Origin: Enhygromyxa salina | GTDB taxonomy: Bacteria > Myxococcota_A > Polyangia > Nannocystales > Nannocystaceae | Reading direction: 5' to 3' | NCBI RefSeq assembly: GCF_002994635.1 | Contig: NZ_PVNL01000041.1 | Location: 124,001 to 188,000 of the forward strand | DNA length: 64,000 nt | Shown here: piece after piece, positions 38,383 to 47,591 of the stretch | Layout: each line of letters opens with the position of its first letter | How positions within the stretch are numbered: the first letter of the stretch is position 1 | Notes under the pieces: model-generated | What the model saw: only the letters and a program-made list of their open reading frames with translations | The model's database searches: none | What the model was told of the DNA's origin: nothing | Translations under genes and position numbers: made by a program

Positions 38383-38571
38383 CAGTATAAGCTGCCCGGC
38401 GGCGACCCGCCGAAGCCGTGGATGCCGCGGACGATGGTGCCCGACTGGACCTGGGTCGCAGCGGGCGTCGACGACCACTTCCGGACCAAGCTCGGCGCCG
38501 CGCTGAAGCTCGTCGACGACCAGGGCTCGGAGACCTCTTACGGCGGCAACGACAACCCGGCCGATGGTTGA
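38383..38571 (+). pseudogene. Coding-like remnant without start
   Basis: The frame from about 38383 to TGA 38569-38571 reads QYKLPGGDPPKPWMPRTMV, then DWTWVAAGVDDHFRTKLGAALKLVDDQGS and an acidic tail. It looks like the C-terminus of a real protein but has no plausible start: upstream it runs into the start of the amidinotransferase gene on the other strand. Probably the 3' end of a gene truncated by rearrangement. The remaining ~160 nt to the next gene show nothing else clear. Confidence 0.35.
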
Positions 38572-38732
38572 GGGGGTCGCTGTCTGACGCGCTGGTGCTG
38601 CTCGGGCGCGGACGCGCCGAGAAGCCTGACCGTTCGTCGGCTCTGCGCGACCGTTCGTCGGTCGATGCTCCCGTTCATCGGAGCGCGCGAGCGAGCCGGC
38701 GTGGGCGGCCCACAATCGTGGTCGAGGTCACC

Positions 38733-39491
38733 ATGAAGCTCGTCTACGACATCAACCTGTTCATCCACGCCGCCGCCGGCCTGCTCTCGCTGGTGGTGCT
38801 CGCCATCCCGCTCGTCGCCAAGAAGGGCGGCCAGCTGCATCGCCGCGCGGGCTGGGTGTTCACGATCGCCATGGCCGTGGTCGCGCTCACTGGGCTGGGC
38901 CTGGCGCTGGCCTGGGCGCTGGTGCCCCTCCAGGTCAAGCCGCTCGACGCCGACGCGAGCGCCGAGCGGATCGCCGCGGCCACGCGCAGCTTGCGGGCCT
39001 TCGGGCTGTTCTTTGCGACGATCGGGCTGATGTCCGGCGCGGCGGTCTGGCACGGGATCTCGGCGATCCGGATCAACAAGGCCCAGACCGCGCGGGCCAC
39101 CTTCGTGATCATCGATCACCTCGCGTGGGCGCTGCTCGGGCTGTTCGGGTTGGCCTTGCTGCTGCTCGGCCTCCGCGTGTCGATGCCCTTGTTCTCGCTG
39201 TTCGGCGCGCTCGCGCTGTTCAACGCGGTCTCCGACGCGCGCTTCTTGCTGCGCCCGCCGAACCGCAAGAGCGCCTGGCTGATCCGTCACTTGCAGGCGA
39301 TGCTCGGCGGCGCGACCGTGGCGATCACGGCGTTCGCGGTGTTGGTGCTGCGTCGCTACCTGGATCCGAGCGGCGGGTTCCAGCTCGCGTTTTGGCTGGT
39401 GCCGGTCGCGTTCGGGACCTTTGGCACGATCGCGTGGACCCGCATCTGGCAGCGTCGTCTCGGTTATGGTCGGCCCAGTGCCACAACCTGA
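38733..39491 (+). CDS. DUF2306-like integral membrane protein
   Basis: 252 aa from ATG 38733, with GAGG (38724-38727) upstream. About seven hydrophobic helices. The N-terminal pattern (INLFIHAAAGLLSLVV, then KKGGQLHRRAGWVFTIAM) with the paired His is typical of the DUF2306 / cytochrome-b-like predicted membrane family, where H..AG...L....... KG...HR..G recurs. Role unknown. Its 3' end overlaps the start of the LytS-like kinase by 26 nt, so it is likely co-transcribed with the two-component system. Confidence 0.75.
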   Translation: MKLVYDINLFIHAAAGLLSLVVLAIPLVAKKGGQLHRRAGWVFTIAMAVVALTGLGLALAWALVPLQVKPLDADASAERIAAATRSLRAFGLFFATIGLMSGAAVWHGISAIRINKAQTARATFVIIDHLAWALLGLFGLALLLLGLRVSMPLFSLFGALALFNAVSDARFLLRPPNRKSAWLIRHLQAMLGGATVAITAFAVLVLRRYLDPSGGFQLAFWLVPVAFGTFGTIAWTRIWQRRLGYGRPSATT

Positions 39492-40551
39492 GTTATCCAA
39501 GCTGATCCGCGCGCTGCTCATCGAGCTGCGCGACTCGTGGTGGATCTACGCGGTGGTGCCGGTGGTGTTGACGGTGCTGAGTTTGCGCGGCTGGGGAGCG
39601 AACGAGCAGCTGGCGACGGTGTTCTTGGTCAACCTGTGCGCGACGGTGGGCATCGGCGTGAGCACGCAGTCGATGTTCGTGCTCGCGCAGCGACGGGCGT
39701 GGACGCTGCCCTACGGCCTGCACAACCCGGTGCTGGTGCTGCTTGGCGTCGCGATCGGGACCGAGCTGACGCTGCTGATCTTGAGCAGCTTCGCGAGCTT
39801 CGACGCGCCGAGCATGCGTCGGGGGCTCTGGGTGATCGGCGGGGTCGCGGCTGCCGTGCTGGCGACGGTCGGCATCACCCTCGATCGACTGCGCGACCAC
39901 GCCCGCAAGATCGAGCTGCGCGAGGAGCAAGCCTTGCGACAGGCGATGCAGGCCAAGCTCGACGCGCTGTCGAGCCGCATGAACCCGCACTTCTTGTTCA
40001 ACAGCCTCAACACGGTGGCCGCGCTGATCGAAGAGGATCCCGCTGCAGCGGTGCAGGCGATCGAGCGGCTGTCGCAGCTGCTTCGCTACACGCTCGAGCG
40101 CAGCGATGATCGGCTGGTCCCGCTGCGCGACGAGCTGCACTGCGTGCGCGAGTACCTCGAGCTCGAGCGCGCCCGGTTTGGTGATCGTCTGTGTGTGCAG
40201 CTCGAGCTCGCGCCGGAGCTCGAGGAGCTCGCCCCGGGGTTCGAGGTGCCGCCGCTGGTCATCCAGCCCCTGGTCGAGAACGCGATCCAGCACGGCGTCG
40301 CGCTCAGCCGCACCCCCGTCACGATCTCGCTGATCGTGCGGAGCGAGCTCCAGGCCGTGCGAGTGGTGGTCCGCGACGACGGCCCCGGTGCTGCGCTCGC
40401 TCGCTCGCGCGCGGGCACGGGCACGGCTCACCGCACCCTGGCCGAGCGCCTGCGCCTGCTCTACGGCGAGGCCGCGCGCTTCGAGGCTGGGCCGCTCGCC
40501 GAGGGTGGCTACGAGGCGACGATCACCATCCCGCAGGGGGTGACGTCATGA
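39466..40551 (+). CDS. LytS/YehU-type sensor histidine kinase
   Basis: 361 aa from ATG 39466 (GTG 39478 also possible). The N-terminal ~130 residues hold about four transmembrane helices without a periplasmic domain. The His_kinase domain carries the phosphoacceptor His175 in MNPHFLFNSLNTVAAL, N-box PPLVIQPLVENAIQHG and a G-box with DDGPG. It pairs with the LytTR regulator, whose ATG overlaps this stop (ATGA, 40548-40551). The input signal is unknown; the membrane sensor suggests envelope or small-molecule sensing. Confidence 0.92.
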   Translation: MVGPVPQPELSKLIRALLIELRDSWWIYAVVPVVLTVLSLRGWGANEQLATVFLVNLCATVGIGVSTQSMFVLAQRRAWTLPYGLHNPVLVLLGVAIGTELTLLILSSFASFDAPSMRRGLWVIGGVAAAVLATVGITLDRLRDHARKIELREEQALRQAMQAKLDALSSRMNPHFLFNSLNTVAALIEEDPAAAVQAIERLSQLLRYTLERSDDRLVPLRDELHCVREYLELERARFGDRLCVQLELAPELEELAPGFEVPPLVIQPLVENAIQHGVALSRTPVTISLIVRSELQAVRVVVRDDGPGAALARSRAGTGTAHRTLAERLRLLYGEAARFEAGPLAEGGYEATITIPQGVTS

Positions 40552-41318
40552 GGGTCGTGCGGGCGCTGGTCGTCGACGACGAGGCTCCCGCCCGGCGCCG
40601 CCTGATTCGAATGCTCGAGCGCGTTGATGGGGTCGAGGTCAGCGGACAGGCGGCCGACGGGATCGAGGCGCTCGAGCGCATCACCGCCGACGCGCCCGAC
40701 CTGGTGTTCCTCGACATTCAGATGCCTGCGCTCGACGGCCTCGCGCTGGCGCGCTCGACCTCGCTGCCGCCCTTCGTGTTCGTCACTGCTCACGACGAGC
40801 ACGCGCTCGCGGCCTTCGAGGTCGGCGCGGCGGACTATCTGCTCAAGCCGGTCAGCCAGGCCCGCCTGCTCGAGACGATCGAGCGGGTTCGGGTGCGGCT
40901 GCTGGCCCGCGCGGACCAGGCCGCGCGGGCGGCCGAGCACGCCGAGCTGCACGCGACCTTGGCCCGCCTGGTCGGGCGCGCCTCGGTCGAGCCCACGCCG
41001 CGAGTCAGCGCCCGCGACGGCTCGAGCGTGCGCCTGTTCGAAGCCAGCGAGATCGGTCGCTTCTACGCCTCGGACAAGTACACGCTGTTCGTGCACGGCA
41101 ACCACGAGCAGGTGCTCGACGAGAGCCTCAGCGAGCTCGAGCTGCGCCTGGGCGACAGCGGGTTCATGCGCGTGCATCGATCCGAGCTCGTCAACCTCCA
41201 GTGGGTGCGGGCGCTTCATGGTGACAGCCACGGCGCGTGGTTGGAGCTGCGCGACGGCCAGCGAGCGACCGTCAGTCGGCGGATGCTCGGCGCGCTCAAG
41301 CGACGGCTGGGGGTCTGA
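40548..41318 (+). CDS. LytTR-family response regulator
   Basis: 256 aa. Receiver domain: VVDDEAPARRRL, phosphoacceptor Asp56 in LVFLDIQMPALDG, TAH and KPV switch residues. The C-terminal LytTR DNA-binding domain (about 155-255) contains IGRFYASDKYTLFV, ESLSELELRL and FMRVHRSELVNL. It forms a two-component pair with the preceding kinase. LytTR proteins usually bind tandem ~9-bp direct repeats; the inverted repeats at 41358-41440, just downstream and upstream of the lipid operon, could be its target or that of another regulator. Confidence 0.93.
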   Translation: MRVVRALVVDDEAPARRRLIRMLERVDGVEVSGQAADGIEALERITADAPDLVFLDIQMPALDGLALARSTSLPPFVFVTAHDEHALAAFEVGAADYLLKPVSQARLLETIERVRVRLLARADQAARAAEHAELHATLARLVGRASVEPTPRVSARDGSSVRLFEASEIGRFYASDKYTLFVHGNHEQVLDESLSELELRLGDSGFMRVHRSELVNLQWVRALHGDSHGAWLELRDGQRATVSRRMLGALKRRLGV

Positions 41319-41357
41319 CTGGATCTGGTGGGTGTTGCTGCGAACAAGACTGATACG

Positions 41358-41440
41358 CGAAGTACCGTTCAGTACTTCGTGAGCTGTCGGCGACGGATCT
41401 CGACTGACGCCGACAGCCGCCGACGATCCCGGACAGTCCG
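41358..41440 (+). promoter_or_regulatory. Cluster of three perfect inverted repeats upstream of AOS/FAAL operon
   Basis: CGAAGTAC (41358-41365) with GTACTTCG (41372-41379), spacer 6; GCTGTCGGCG (41383-41392) with CGCCGACAGC (41408-41417), spacer 15; CGGAC-A-GTCCG (41430-41440). All arms are perfect. They occupy the 200-nt gap between the response regulator and the synthase. They may act as a terminator or attenuator for the upstream genes, as operators, or both; no T-tract follows. Confidence 0.55.
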
Positions 41441-41518
41441 TGGCACCGTCCTTCACGACCCAATATACCGATCCACGCTGGCTCGCCACGTGCACAACGG
41501 CCCCTCGAGCCAGCGGCC

Positions 41519-43951
41519 ATGAAGGACAACAAGATCGCCACCATCTCCCGAGTCATGCGTGACGCCAGCGCGCGCGACCTGGTCCACCACACCATCGAAG
41601 ACGAGCGCCTCGACGGCCGCACGATCCGCTGCGGCGACCGGACCCTGCTCAACTTCGGGACCTGCAACTACCTGGCTCTCGAACACCACGAGGCCCTCGC
41701 GGCCGGGGTCCGCGACGCGCTCGAGCGCTACGGGACCCAGTTCTCGTCGTCGCGCGCGTTCACCTCGATTCCGCTCTACGACGAGCTCGAGGACGCGCTG
41801 GCGGAGATCTTCGCCAAGCCGGTCATCGTCACGCCGTCCACGACCCTCGGCCACCTCGCGGCCCTGCCCACGATCGTCGGTGAGAAGGACGCGGTGATCA
41901 TCGATCTGCAGGTCCACAACTCGGTTCAGACGGCGGTGCAGCTGCTCAAGGCCGATGGGGTCCACGTCGAGGTCATCCGTCACAACTCGATGACCGCGCT
42001 CGAGCGCAAGCTCGACGCCTACAAGGGCAAGTACGACAAGGTCTGGTACCTCGCCGACGGCGTGTACTCGATCTTCGGCGACTCGGCGCCGCTCGCCGAG
42101 CTCGAGCGCCTGCTCGATCGCCACCCGCACTTTCACCTCTACATCGACGACGCCCATGGCATGGGCTGGACCGGCGACAAGGGCTGCGGCTGGGTCCGCG
42201 GCCGCATGGCCCATCACGAGCGCATGGTCCTCGCGGTCTCGCTCAACAAGTCGTTCGCGGCGGCCGGCGGCGCGCTGGTCCTGCCCAATGAGGCGATGGC
42301 CCGGCAGATCCGCGACTGCGGGGGGCCAATGACCTTCAGCGGCCCAATCCAACCGCCGATGTTGGGCGCGGCGCTGGCCTCGGCGCGGCTCCACGCGAGC
42401 CCGGAGATCCGCGAGCATCAGGCCCGCCTCGCCGAGCTGATCGCGTTCGCCAACCGCAGCGCGCAGGCGCTGGGCGTGCCGCAGTACGAGGTCGCGGACA
42501 CGCCCGTGTTCTTCGTGCCCCTCGGGCTGCCGACCGCGACCTTCAAGATGGTCGAGCGGCTCAAGGCCGACGGCTTCTACACCCACGGCGGCAGCTTCCC
42601 GGCCACGCCCATGAAGCAGTCGGGCCTGCGCTTCATGCTCAACGCCCACCAGCGCGAGGCCGACGTGCTCCGCCTGTTCCAGCGGATCCGCTACCACTAC
42701 CCGATGATCATGGCCGAGGAGGGCACGAGCGGACCCGAGGTCGCGCGCCACTTCGGCATCGCGGCGTTTACGGTCGAGGCGAGCGCGCCCCTGACCGTGG
42801 TCTCGCCCAGCACCGAGCGGCTCGAGGTCGAGCTCGTGCGCAGCGTCGACGAGCTCGATGGCGAAGAGTGGGATCGCCTGTTCGCGGGAGCGGGCAACCT
42901 CGGCGTTGGCTCGCTGCGATCGATGGAGCGGGTGTTCGCCGACGCCAACGATGCCCGCGAGCGCGCCGACTTCTACTACTGCATCGTGCGCGACGGTGAC
43001 GGCCACCCGGTCCTGGCGACCGTGTTCACCCACGCGCTGATGAAGGACGACCTGTTCGCGCCCGCGGGGGTCTCGGAGCAGATCGAGGCCCGACGCGCCG
43101 CTGATCCCCTGTACCTGACCTCGCCGACGATCAGCCTTGGCGCGCCGATCACCCGCGGCCGCCACCTGGTCCTCGATCGTGCTCACCCGGCCTGGGCCGA
43201 GGCCCTGCGCCTGCTCGTGCGCGAGCTCGAGGACGCGATGCAGACCCACGGCGCGACCCAGATGCTCCTGCGCGACTTCGTGGGCGACGAAGACGAGGAG
43301 CTCAGCGCGACGCTCTACGAGCTCGGGTTCACGCCCGCTTCGGTGCCCGCGGTCTCGCGCGTCGAGGGACTCGACTGGGCCGACCGCGACGCGTACATGC
43401 GCCGGCTGAGCTCGCGCTATCGCAGTGATCTGCGCCGCGAGGTCCTGCGCTTCGAGGATCAGCTCGAGGTCGTGACCTCGCCGCCGCGCTCGGCCGCCGA
43501 GCTGCGCGCGTGCTACCGGCTCTACCTCGAGGTGTTCGAGCGCTCGCTCGAGATGAACGTGTTCCCGCTGCCCTATCGCTTCTTCGCCGAGATCTGCGCC
43601 AACCCCAGCTACGACTTCATTCGCTTGTATCGCCGGGAGGACCTCGCCGAAGACCCCGGCGCCGCGCCGATCGCCGTGATGTTCAGCAGCTTCGACGCGG
43701 CCCAGTACAACGCCCTGATCGTCGGCCTCGACTACCGCTACGTCCGCCCGCTCAACACCTACAAGCAGATCCTGTTTCAGACCGTGATGCGTGCCCGCGC
43801 GCTCGGCTGCGCCTCGCTCGACCTCGCGTTCACGGCCAGCGCGGTCAAGAAAAAAGTCGGCGGCGTGGCCAGCTCGGCCCGGGTCTACATGCAGATCCTC
43901 GATCACTTCAACCTGTCGGTCATCGACTCGATCGCACGAAAGGCTGGGTGA
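41519..43951 (+). CDS. PLP alpha-oxoamine synthase fused to GNAT-type acyltransferase (SPT-ceramide-synthase-like)
   Basis: 810 aa. Residues ~40-410 are a class II PLP enzyme of the alpha-oxoamine synthase family (serine palmitoyltransferase, KBL, BioF, ALAS): NFGTCNYLAL, PLP-contacting D211-A-H213 in YIDDAHGMG, and the Schiff-base Lys244 in SLNKSFAAAGG. Residues ~440-810 form a GNAT-like domain (FIRLYRREDL, VMFSSFDAAQYNALIVGLDY, PLNTYKQILFQTVMRARALG). The first half would condense an acyl thioester with an amino acid and release CO2; the second may N-acylate the amine. In Caulobacter, ceramide synthase is a separate GNAT-like protein, so this could be an SPT-bCerS fusion. The next gene, 3 nt away, encodes the acyl-activating enzyme and carrier protein. 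Confidence 0.88.
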   Translation: MKDNKIATISRVMRDASARDLVHHTIEDERLDGRTIRCGDRTLLNFGTCNYLALEHHEALAAGVRDALERYGTQFSSSRAFTSIPLYDELEDALAEIFAKPVIVTPSTTLGHLAALPTIVGEKDAVIIDLQVHNSVQTAVQLLKADGVHVEVIRHNSMTALERKLDAYKGKYDKVWYLADGVYSIFGDSAPLAELERLLDRHPHFHLYIDDAHGMGWTGDKGCGWVRGRMAHHERMVLAVSLNKSFAAAGGALVLPNEAMARQIRDCGGPMTFSGPIQPPMLGAALASARLHASPEIREHQARLAELIAFANRSAQALGVPQYEVADTPVFFVPLGLPTATFKMVERLKADGFYTHGGSFPATPMKQSGLRFMLNAHQREADVLRLFQRIRYHYPMIMAEEGTSGPEVARHFGIAAFTVEASAPLTVVSPSTERLEVELVRSVDELDGEEWDRLFAGAGNLGVGSLRSMERVFADANDARERADFYYCIVRDGDGHPVLATVFTHALMKDDLFAPAGVSEQIEARRAADPLYLTSPTISLGAPITRGRHLVLDRAHPAWAEALRLLVRELEDAMQTHGATQMLLRDFVGDEDEELSATLYELGFTPASVPAVSRVEGLDWADRDAYMRRLSSRYRSDLRREVLRFEDQLEVVTSPPRSAAELRACYRLYLEVFERSLEMNVFPLPYRFFAEICANPSYDFIRLYRREDLAEDPGAAPIAVMFSSFDAAQYNALIVGLDYRYVRPLNTYKQILFQTVMRARALGCASLDLAFTASAVKKKVGGVASSARVYMQILDHFNLSVIDSIARKAG

Positions 43952-43954
43952 GAC

Positions 43955-45973
43955 ATGGCCCCGAACAACCTCGTCGATATCCTGCGCAGCCACGCCCAAG
44001 CACGGCCCGAAGCCCTCGCCTACACCTTCTTGCGCGACGGCGAGACGATCGGCGAGCAGCTCAGCTTCGCCGATCTCGACACCCGCGCGCGGGCCCTGGG
44101 CGCGACCCTCCAGCACCTGACCAGCCCCGGCGATCGTGCGCTGCTGCTCTATCAGGCCGGCCTGGACTTCGTCGTCGCGTTCTTGGCCTGCCAGTACGCC
44201 GGGGTCGTGGCCGTGCCCTCGCCGCCACCGAACATGAACCGAGCCGCGGCGACGATCACTCGGCTGGCGGGCATCGTCGCCAGCGCGGAGCCGGCGATCG
44301 TGCTGACGACCGCGGCCCAGCTGCCCGCCCTGCGCAGCGCGACCCGGGGTCAGGCCGCCTACGCGGGACTGATCTGGCAGGCGAGCGACCGCGTTGATCT
44401 TGGCCGCGCCGCGGTCTGGACCCCACCCACGCTGGGGGCCGACGAGCTCTCGTTCTTGCAGTACACCTCGGGCTCGACCTCGGCGCCCAAGGGCGTGATG
44501 GTCAGCCACCACAACATCATCAGCAACCTCGCGATGTTGCGCGAGACGATGGGGTCCGCAAAACGGTGCAACATGGTCAGCTGGTTGCCGGTGTTTCACG
44601 ACATGGGCCTGATCGGGATGGTGCTCTACGGGCTCTACGCGGGCACCGAGACCCGGCTGATGTCGCCGCTGTCGTTTCTCAAGCGACCGATGAGGTGGCT
44701 GCGGGCGATCGCCGACCACGGCGACGTGATCAGCGGCGGGCCCAACTTTGCGTTCGACGCGGTCCTGCGCCGGGTCACCGACGCCGACAAGCAGGGCCTG
44801 GATCTCAGCCGCTGGCAGAGCGCGTTTTGTGGAGCCGAGACCGTGCGTGTCCAGACGATGGCGCGCTTCTACGAGACCTTCGCCGAGTGCGGCCTCCGGC
44901 GCGAGGCGCTGCTGCCGTGCTACGGACTGGCCGAGGCGACCCTGGTCGTCAGCGGGCGGACCCCCGGGCGCAGCTACCAGATCCAGGACTGCGACAAGAC
45001 CAAGCTCGAGCAGGGCGTGGCCCAAGATCCGGGCGAGGGGGTCGACGCGCACAGCGTGGTCTCGTGCGGCTCGACCAAGCTCGACCAGGACATTGCGATC
45101 GTCGATCCCGAGCGCCGACGCGCTCGGGCCGAGGGCGAGGTCGGCGAGATCTGGGTCCGCGGGGACAACGTCGCGCGCGGATACTGGGGCGAGCCCGAGC
45201 GCACGGCCGAGACCTTCGCGGCGACGACCCTCGACGGCGACGGCCCGTTCCTGCGCACAGGCGACCTCGGGTTCTCGATCGCCGGCGAGCTGTTCGTGAC
45301 CGGCCGGATCAAGGAGCTGATCCTGGTCCGCGGACGCTGCATCTACCCGCAGGACCTCGAGCTCATGGTCGACTCGATGGCCGACGAGTTCCCCGAGATC
45401 GTCGCCAACCAAAACGTCGCGTTCGCGCTGCCCGACGCACAGCAAGAGCGCAGCGGGCTGATCGTGAAGGTCGCCCGGCGCAACAACCCGGCCTACGACG
45501 CCGAGCGCCTGGTCGAGGCGATCCAGGCCCGCGCGCTGGCCGAGTTCGAGCTCAGCTTTGGGGAGATCGCGCTGGTCCGATCGAGCGTGCCCAAGACCTC
45601 GAGCGGCAAGAAAATGCGCACAGCCTGCGCGGCCCAGATGAAGGCCGGGCTCGAGGACCTCGCGCTCGAGCACCGCTGGCGCCGGGGCCAGCCGAAGCTC
45701 GTGTCGGAGTCTCCTTCCAGCGCGCGCTCCGATGAGACGCATACCCAGGCCCAGCTGGCCGAGCTCGTGGTCGAGTGGATCGCCCGCGAGGAACAGCTCG
45801 ACGTTGCGTCGATCTCGACCCGTCAGCCGTTCACCGAGCTCGGGCTCGACTCCTTCGTGGCCGTGTCGATGATCGAGTTCCTCGAGCGGGAGCTCGGGAC
45901 CACGATCAGCTCCACGATATTCGAGGATCACCGCACGATCGACGAGCTCACGAAACACCTGAGCTCGCGCTGA
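43955..45973 (+). CDS. Fatty acyl-AMP ligase fused to acyl carrier protein
   Basis: 672 aa. Adenylation domain of the FAAL type: P-loop Y170-T-S-G-S-T-S-A-P-K-G, WLPVFHDMGLIG, SFLKRPMRWLRAI and SGGPNFAFD (FAAL hallmark), GLAEATL, RTGDLGF, and GRIKELILVRGR. The C-terminal ~85 residues are an acyl carrier protein with the phosphopantetheine Ser633 in LGLDSFVAVSMIEFLE. It would activate a free fatty acid as acyl-AMP and load it onto its own ACP for use by the preceding synthase. Four bases separate the two reading frames' stop and start region (TGAGAC-ATG), so they form a tight operon. Confidence 0.92.
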   Translation: MAPNNLVDILRSHAQARPEALAYTFLRDGETIGEQLSFADLDTRARALGATLQHLTSPGDRALLLYQAGLDFVVAFLACQYAGVVAVPSPPPNMNRAAATITRLAGIVASAEPAIVLTTAAQLPALRSATRGQAAYAGLIWQASDRVDLGRAAVWTPPTLGADELSFLQYTSGSTSAPKGVMVSHHNIISNLAMLRETMGSAKRCNMVSWLPVFHDMGLIGMVLYGLYAGTETRLMSPLSFLKRPMRWLRAIADHGDVISGGPNFAFDAVLRRVTDADKQGLDLSRWQSAFCGAETVRVQTMARFYETFAECGLRREALLPCYGLAEATLVVSGRTPGRSYQIQDCDKTKLEQGVAQDPGEGVDAHSVVSCGSTKLDQDIAIVDPERRRARAEGEVGEIWVRGDNVARGYWGEPERTAETFAATTLDGDGPFLRTGDLGFSIAGELFVTGRIKELILVRGRCIYPQDLELMVDSMADEFPEIVANQNVAFALPDAQQERSGLIVKVARRNNPAYDAERLVEAIQARALAEFELSFGEIALVRSSVPKTSSGKKMRTACAAQMKAGLEDLALEHRWRRGQPKLVSESPSSARSDETHTQAQLAELVVEWIAREEQLDVASISTRQPFTELGLDSFVAVSMIEFLERELGTTISSTIFEDHRTIDELTKHLSSR

Positions 45974-45985
45974 TCGAGGGAGAGT

Positions 45986-45997
45986 AGATCATGATCT
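45986..45997. promoter_or_regulatory. 12-bp palindrome after FAAL-ACP gene
   Basis: AGATCATGATCT is a perfect palindrome 13 nt after the stop codon, in the short gap between this gene and the convergent secreted-protein gene. Significance unknown; it could be a binding site or chance. Confidence 0.25.
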
Positions 45998-46053
45998 TCG
46001 AGAGCACGATCTGCGCGCCTACGCGGCGCATCGATCAATCAATTGCTGTGCGC

Positions 46054-46602
46054 TCAGTCGGCCTTTGGCACGAAGGCCACATTGACCACGACCAGGTCCT
46101 CTTTCCAATCCTGCTGGCCGCCTTTGCGGTGGGCGACCTCGGTGCCGCTAATCCGCAGGTCGAACGGAAACGAATCGTCGGTGACCAATGTCGAGTCGAA
46201 GGTCTCTGTGACCGTGTGTCCGTCGATGACGTGCACGTGGGTGAAGTGGTCGATCACATCCACGATGGGGATTTGGCCCATTTGCTCGGAAGCGAGCCGG
46301 ACGGCCTCGCTGCCCTGCGCCAGGGTGGGTGCCTCTCCCGGGGTAAACGAGATCTGATCGACGTCGGCCGAGAAGAACTCCTCCCAGATCTCGGGTAGGG
46401 TGAAGGTTCCGTTGAGGATGTGCTCGTCTTGCAGGGCCCGAAATGACCGCCAATCCTCGACGGTGGATTCGCACTTGTGAACGGGACCGGATTCGACGTA
46501 GGCACAATTGCTGGTCACCGTGGCTTCGACGGGGACCATGGGGCCACCCGTCCATCCGAGGGTAGCCCAGACGAGAGACAGCGTCAGATTTAGTAGATAC
46601 AT
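46054..46602 (-). CDS. Secreted SnoaL/NTF2-like protein, hypothetical
   Basis: 182 aa. The start at 46602 is fixed by a perfect Shine-Dalgarno GGAGG (46614-46610) 7 nt upstream, one of the best in the window. Signal peptide MYLLNLTLSLVWATLGWTGG without lipobox. The mature part has one early Cys pair (SNCAYVESGPVHKCES) and a pattern reminiscent of a nuclear-transport-factor-2-like fold: VEDWRSFRALQDEHILNG, GSEAVRLASEQM, HFTHVHVIDGHTVTETFDSTL, VVVNVAFV. The family call is tentative; a periplasmic or secreted location is firmer. Confidence 0.7.
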   Translation of the reverse strand: MYLLNLTLSLVWATLGWTGGPMVPVEATVTSNCAYVESGPVHKCESTVEDWRSFRALQDEHILNGTFTLPEIWEEFFSADVDQISFTPGEAPTLAQGSEAVRLASEQMGQIPIVDVIDHFTHVHVIDGHTVTETFDSTLVTDDSFPFDLRISGTEVAHRKGGQQDWKEDLVVVNVAFVPKAD

Positions 46603-46953
46603 CGTGAATCCTCCAGGAAGTGATTAGCTTGGGCGGACGACCGCATCGAGTCAAGCAAGTTAATCGCGCACAGCGGGCCGAGGTAGCCACACTGAGCGCG
46701 CAACCGACGTGCGCCGCGACCTCGAGTTCCCGAAGGGCAGCGAATTCGCGCGGTGCCCTCGGCGTTTTCGAACAGCGCGACTAGCTCGGCTCACGCGCGG
46801 TGCGCCCGTTGGGGAGCCGAATCTCCCCGTATTGTCCTGGACGACCCGCGCGGTCGGTTGCGACTTCACGGTCCTACAATAGCAGCGAGCGCGGTCAGGC
46901 GGCGAAGCACGCCCGTGGGTGCGCGCGCATGGCCCCGTTGGTACCGTCGAGCC
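46603..46953. other. Divergent intergenic region
   Basis: About 350 nt between two divergent genes for secreted proteins. It contains a perfect inverted repeat GGGGAG (46811-46816) / CTCCCC (46823-46828). No convincing ORF; promoters for both flanking genes are expected here. Confidence 0.35.
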
Positions 46954-47463
46954 ATGCGCTTGTCCGCCCCTCTCAGGTCCGCGTTCATCTCGTTATGTGT
47001 GCTGCCCAGCGTCGGGTTGGGCTGCGGCAAAGACGCTGCGATCGGTGCGGACCGAGGCGAGAGCGGGACCGAGAGCGCCGGAGATTCGGACACGAGCTCG
47101 GCGGAGAGCGGTGACGATCCGATCGACACGAGCGACGACGAGGGCAACTTTGTCCCGATGGAGACGGACACGGAGACCGGCGAGCCGCCGGAGCCCCTGA
47201 CCTGCCAAGAAATGCTCGACTGCGTGTTCGAGTGCCTTGGCGACCTCGGCCTCGAGTGTCTGCAAGCTTGCGGCGAGGGCTTCGATCCCGTCGAGGCTCA
47301 AAAGGCTGGTGCGCTCGTCACCTGCATCGGACAGGTCTGCATCGAGAAGGAGCAGTGCACGTTCTCGGACTTCACCGCGGAGGAGTGCATCGGCTGCATT
47401 GGGCTTGGGCTGTTTTTGCCCGAGCCGCCGGGGTGTGAAGAGCAAGCTCTGGCCTGCGAGTAG
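46954..47463 (+). CDS. Cys-rich lipoprotein, hypothetical
   Basis: 169 aa from ATG 46954. Signal peptide with lipobox VGLGC (Cys24), then an acidic Ser/Glu/Asp-rich linker (ESGTESAGDSDTSSAESGDD), then a compact domain with about ten Cys in close pairs (CQEMLDCVFECLGDLGLECLQACG, CIGQVCIEKEQC, ECIGCIGLG), which must be disulfide bonded. This type of small Cys-rich lipoprotein is common in Nannocystaceae-like genomes. Function unknown. Confidence 0.8.
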   Translation: MRLSAPLRSAFISLCVLPSVGLGCGKDAAIGADRGESGTESAGDSDTSSAESGDDPIDTSDDEGNFVPMETDTETGEPPEPLTCQEMLDCVFECLGDLGLECLQACGEGFDPVEAQKAGALVTCIGQVCIEKEQCTFSDFTAEECIGCIGLGLFLPEPPGCEEQALACE

Positions 47464-47591
47464 GGGCGCCCCCGCGCCCGGATCTCGAGGTGCTGGTGCC
47501 GCCCGCTGACAGCGATTGATCAAGAGCGCCACTCGGCAGGGTGCTCTGAGTCGGGTCGACGAGGAGTTTCTCGGCCTGCTCGAGCATGGTC

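Noticed and set aside
41453..45958. 1501-codon minus-strand ORF across the lipid operon
   Set aside because: Antisense shadow of two clear genes; long antisense ORFs arise easily at this GC content, and its sequence has no motif.
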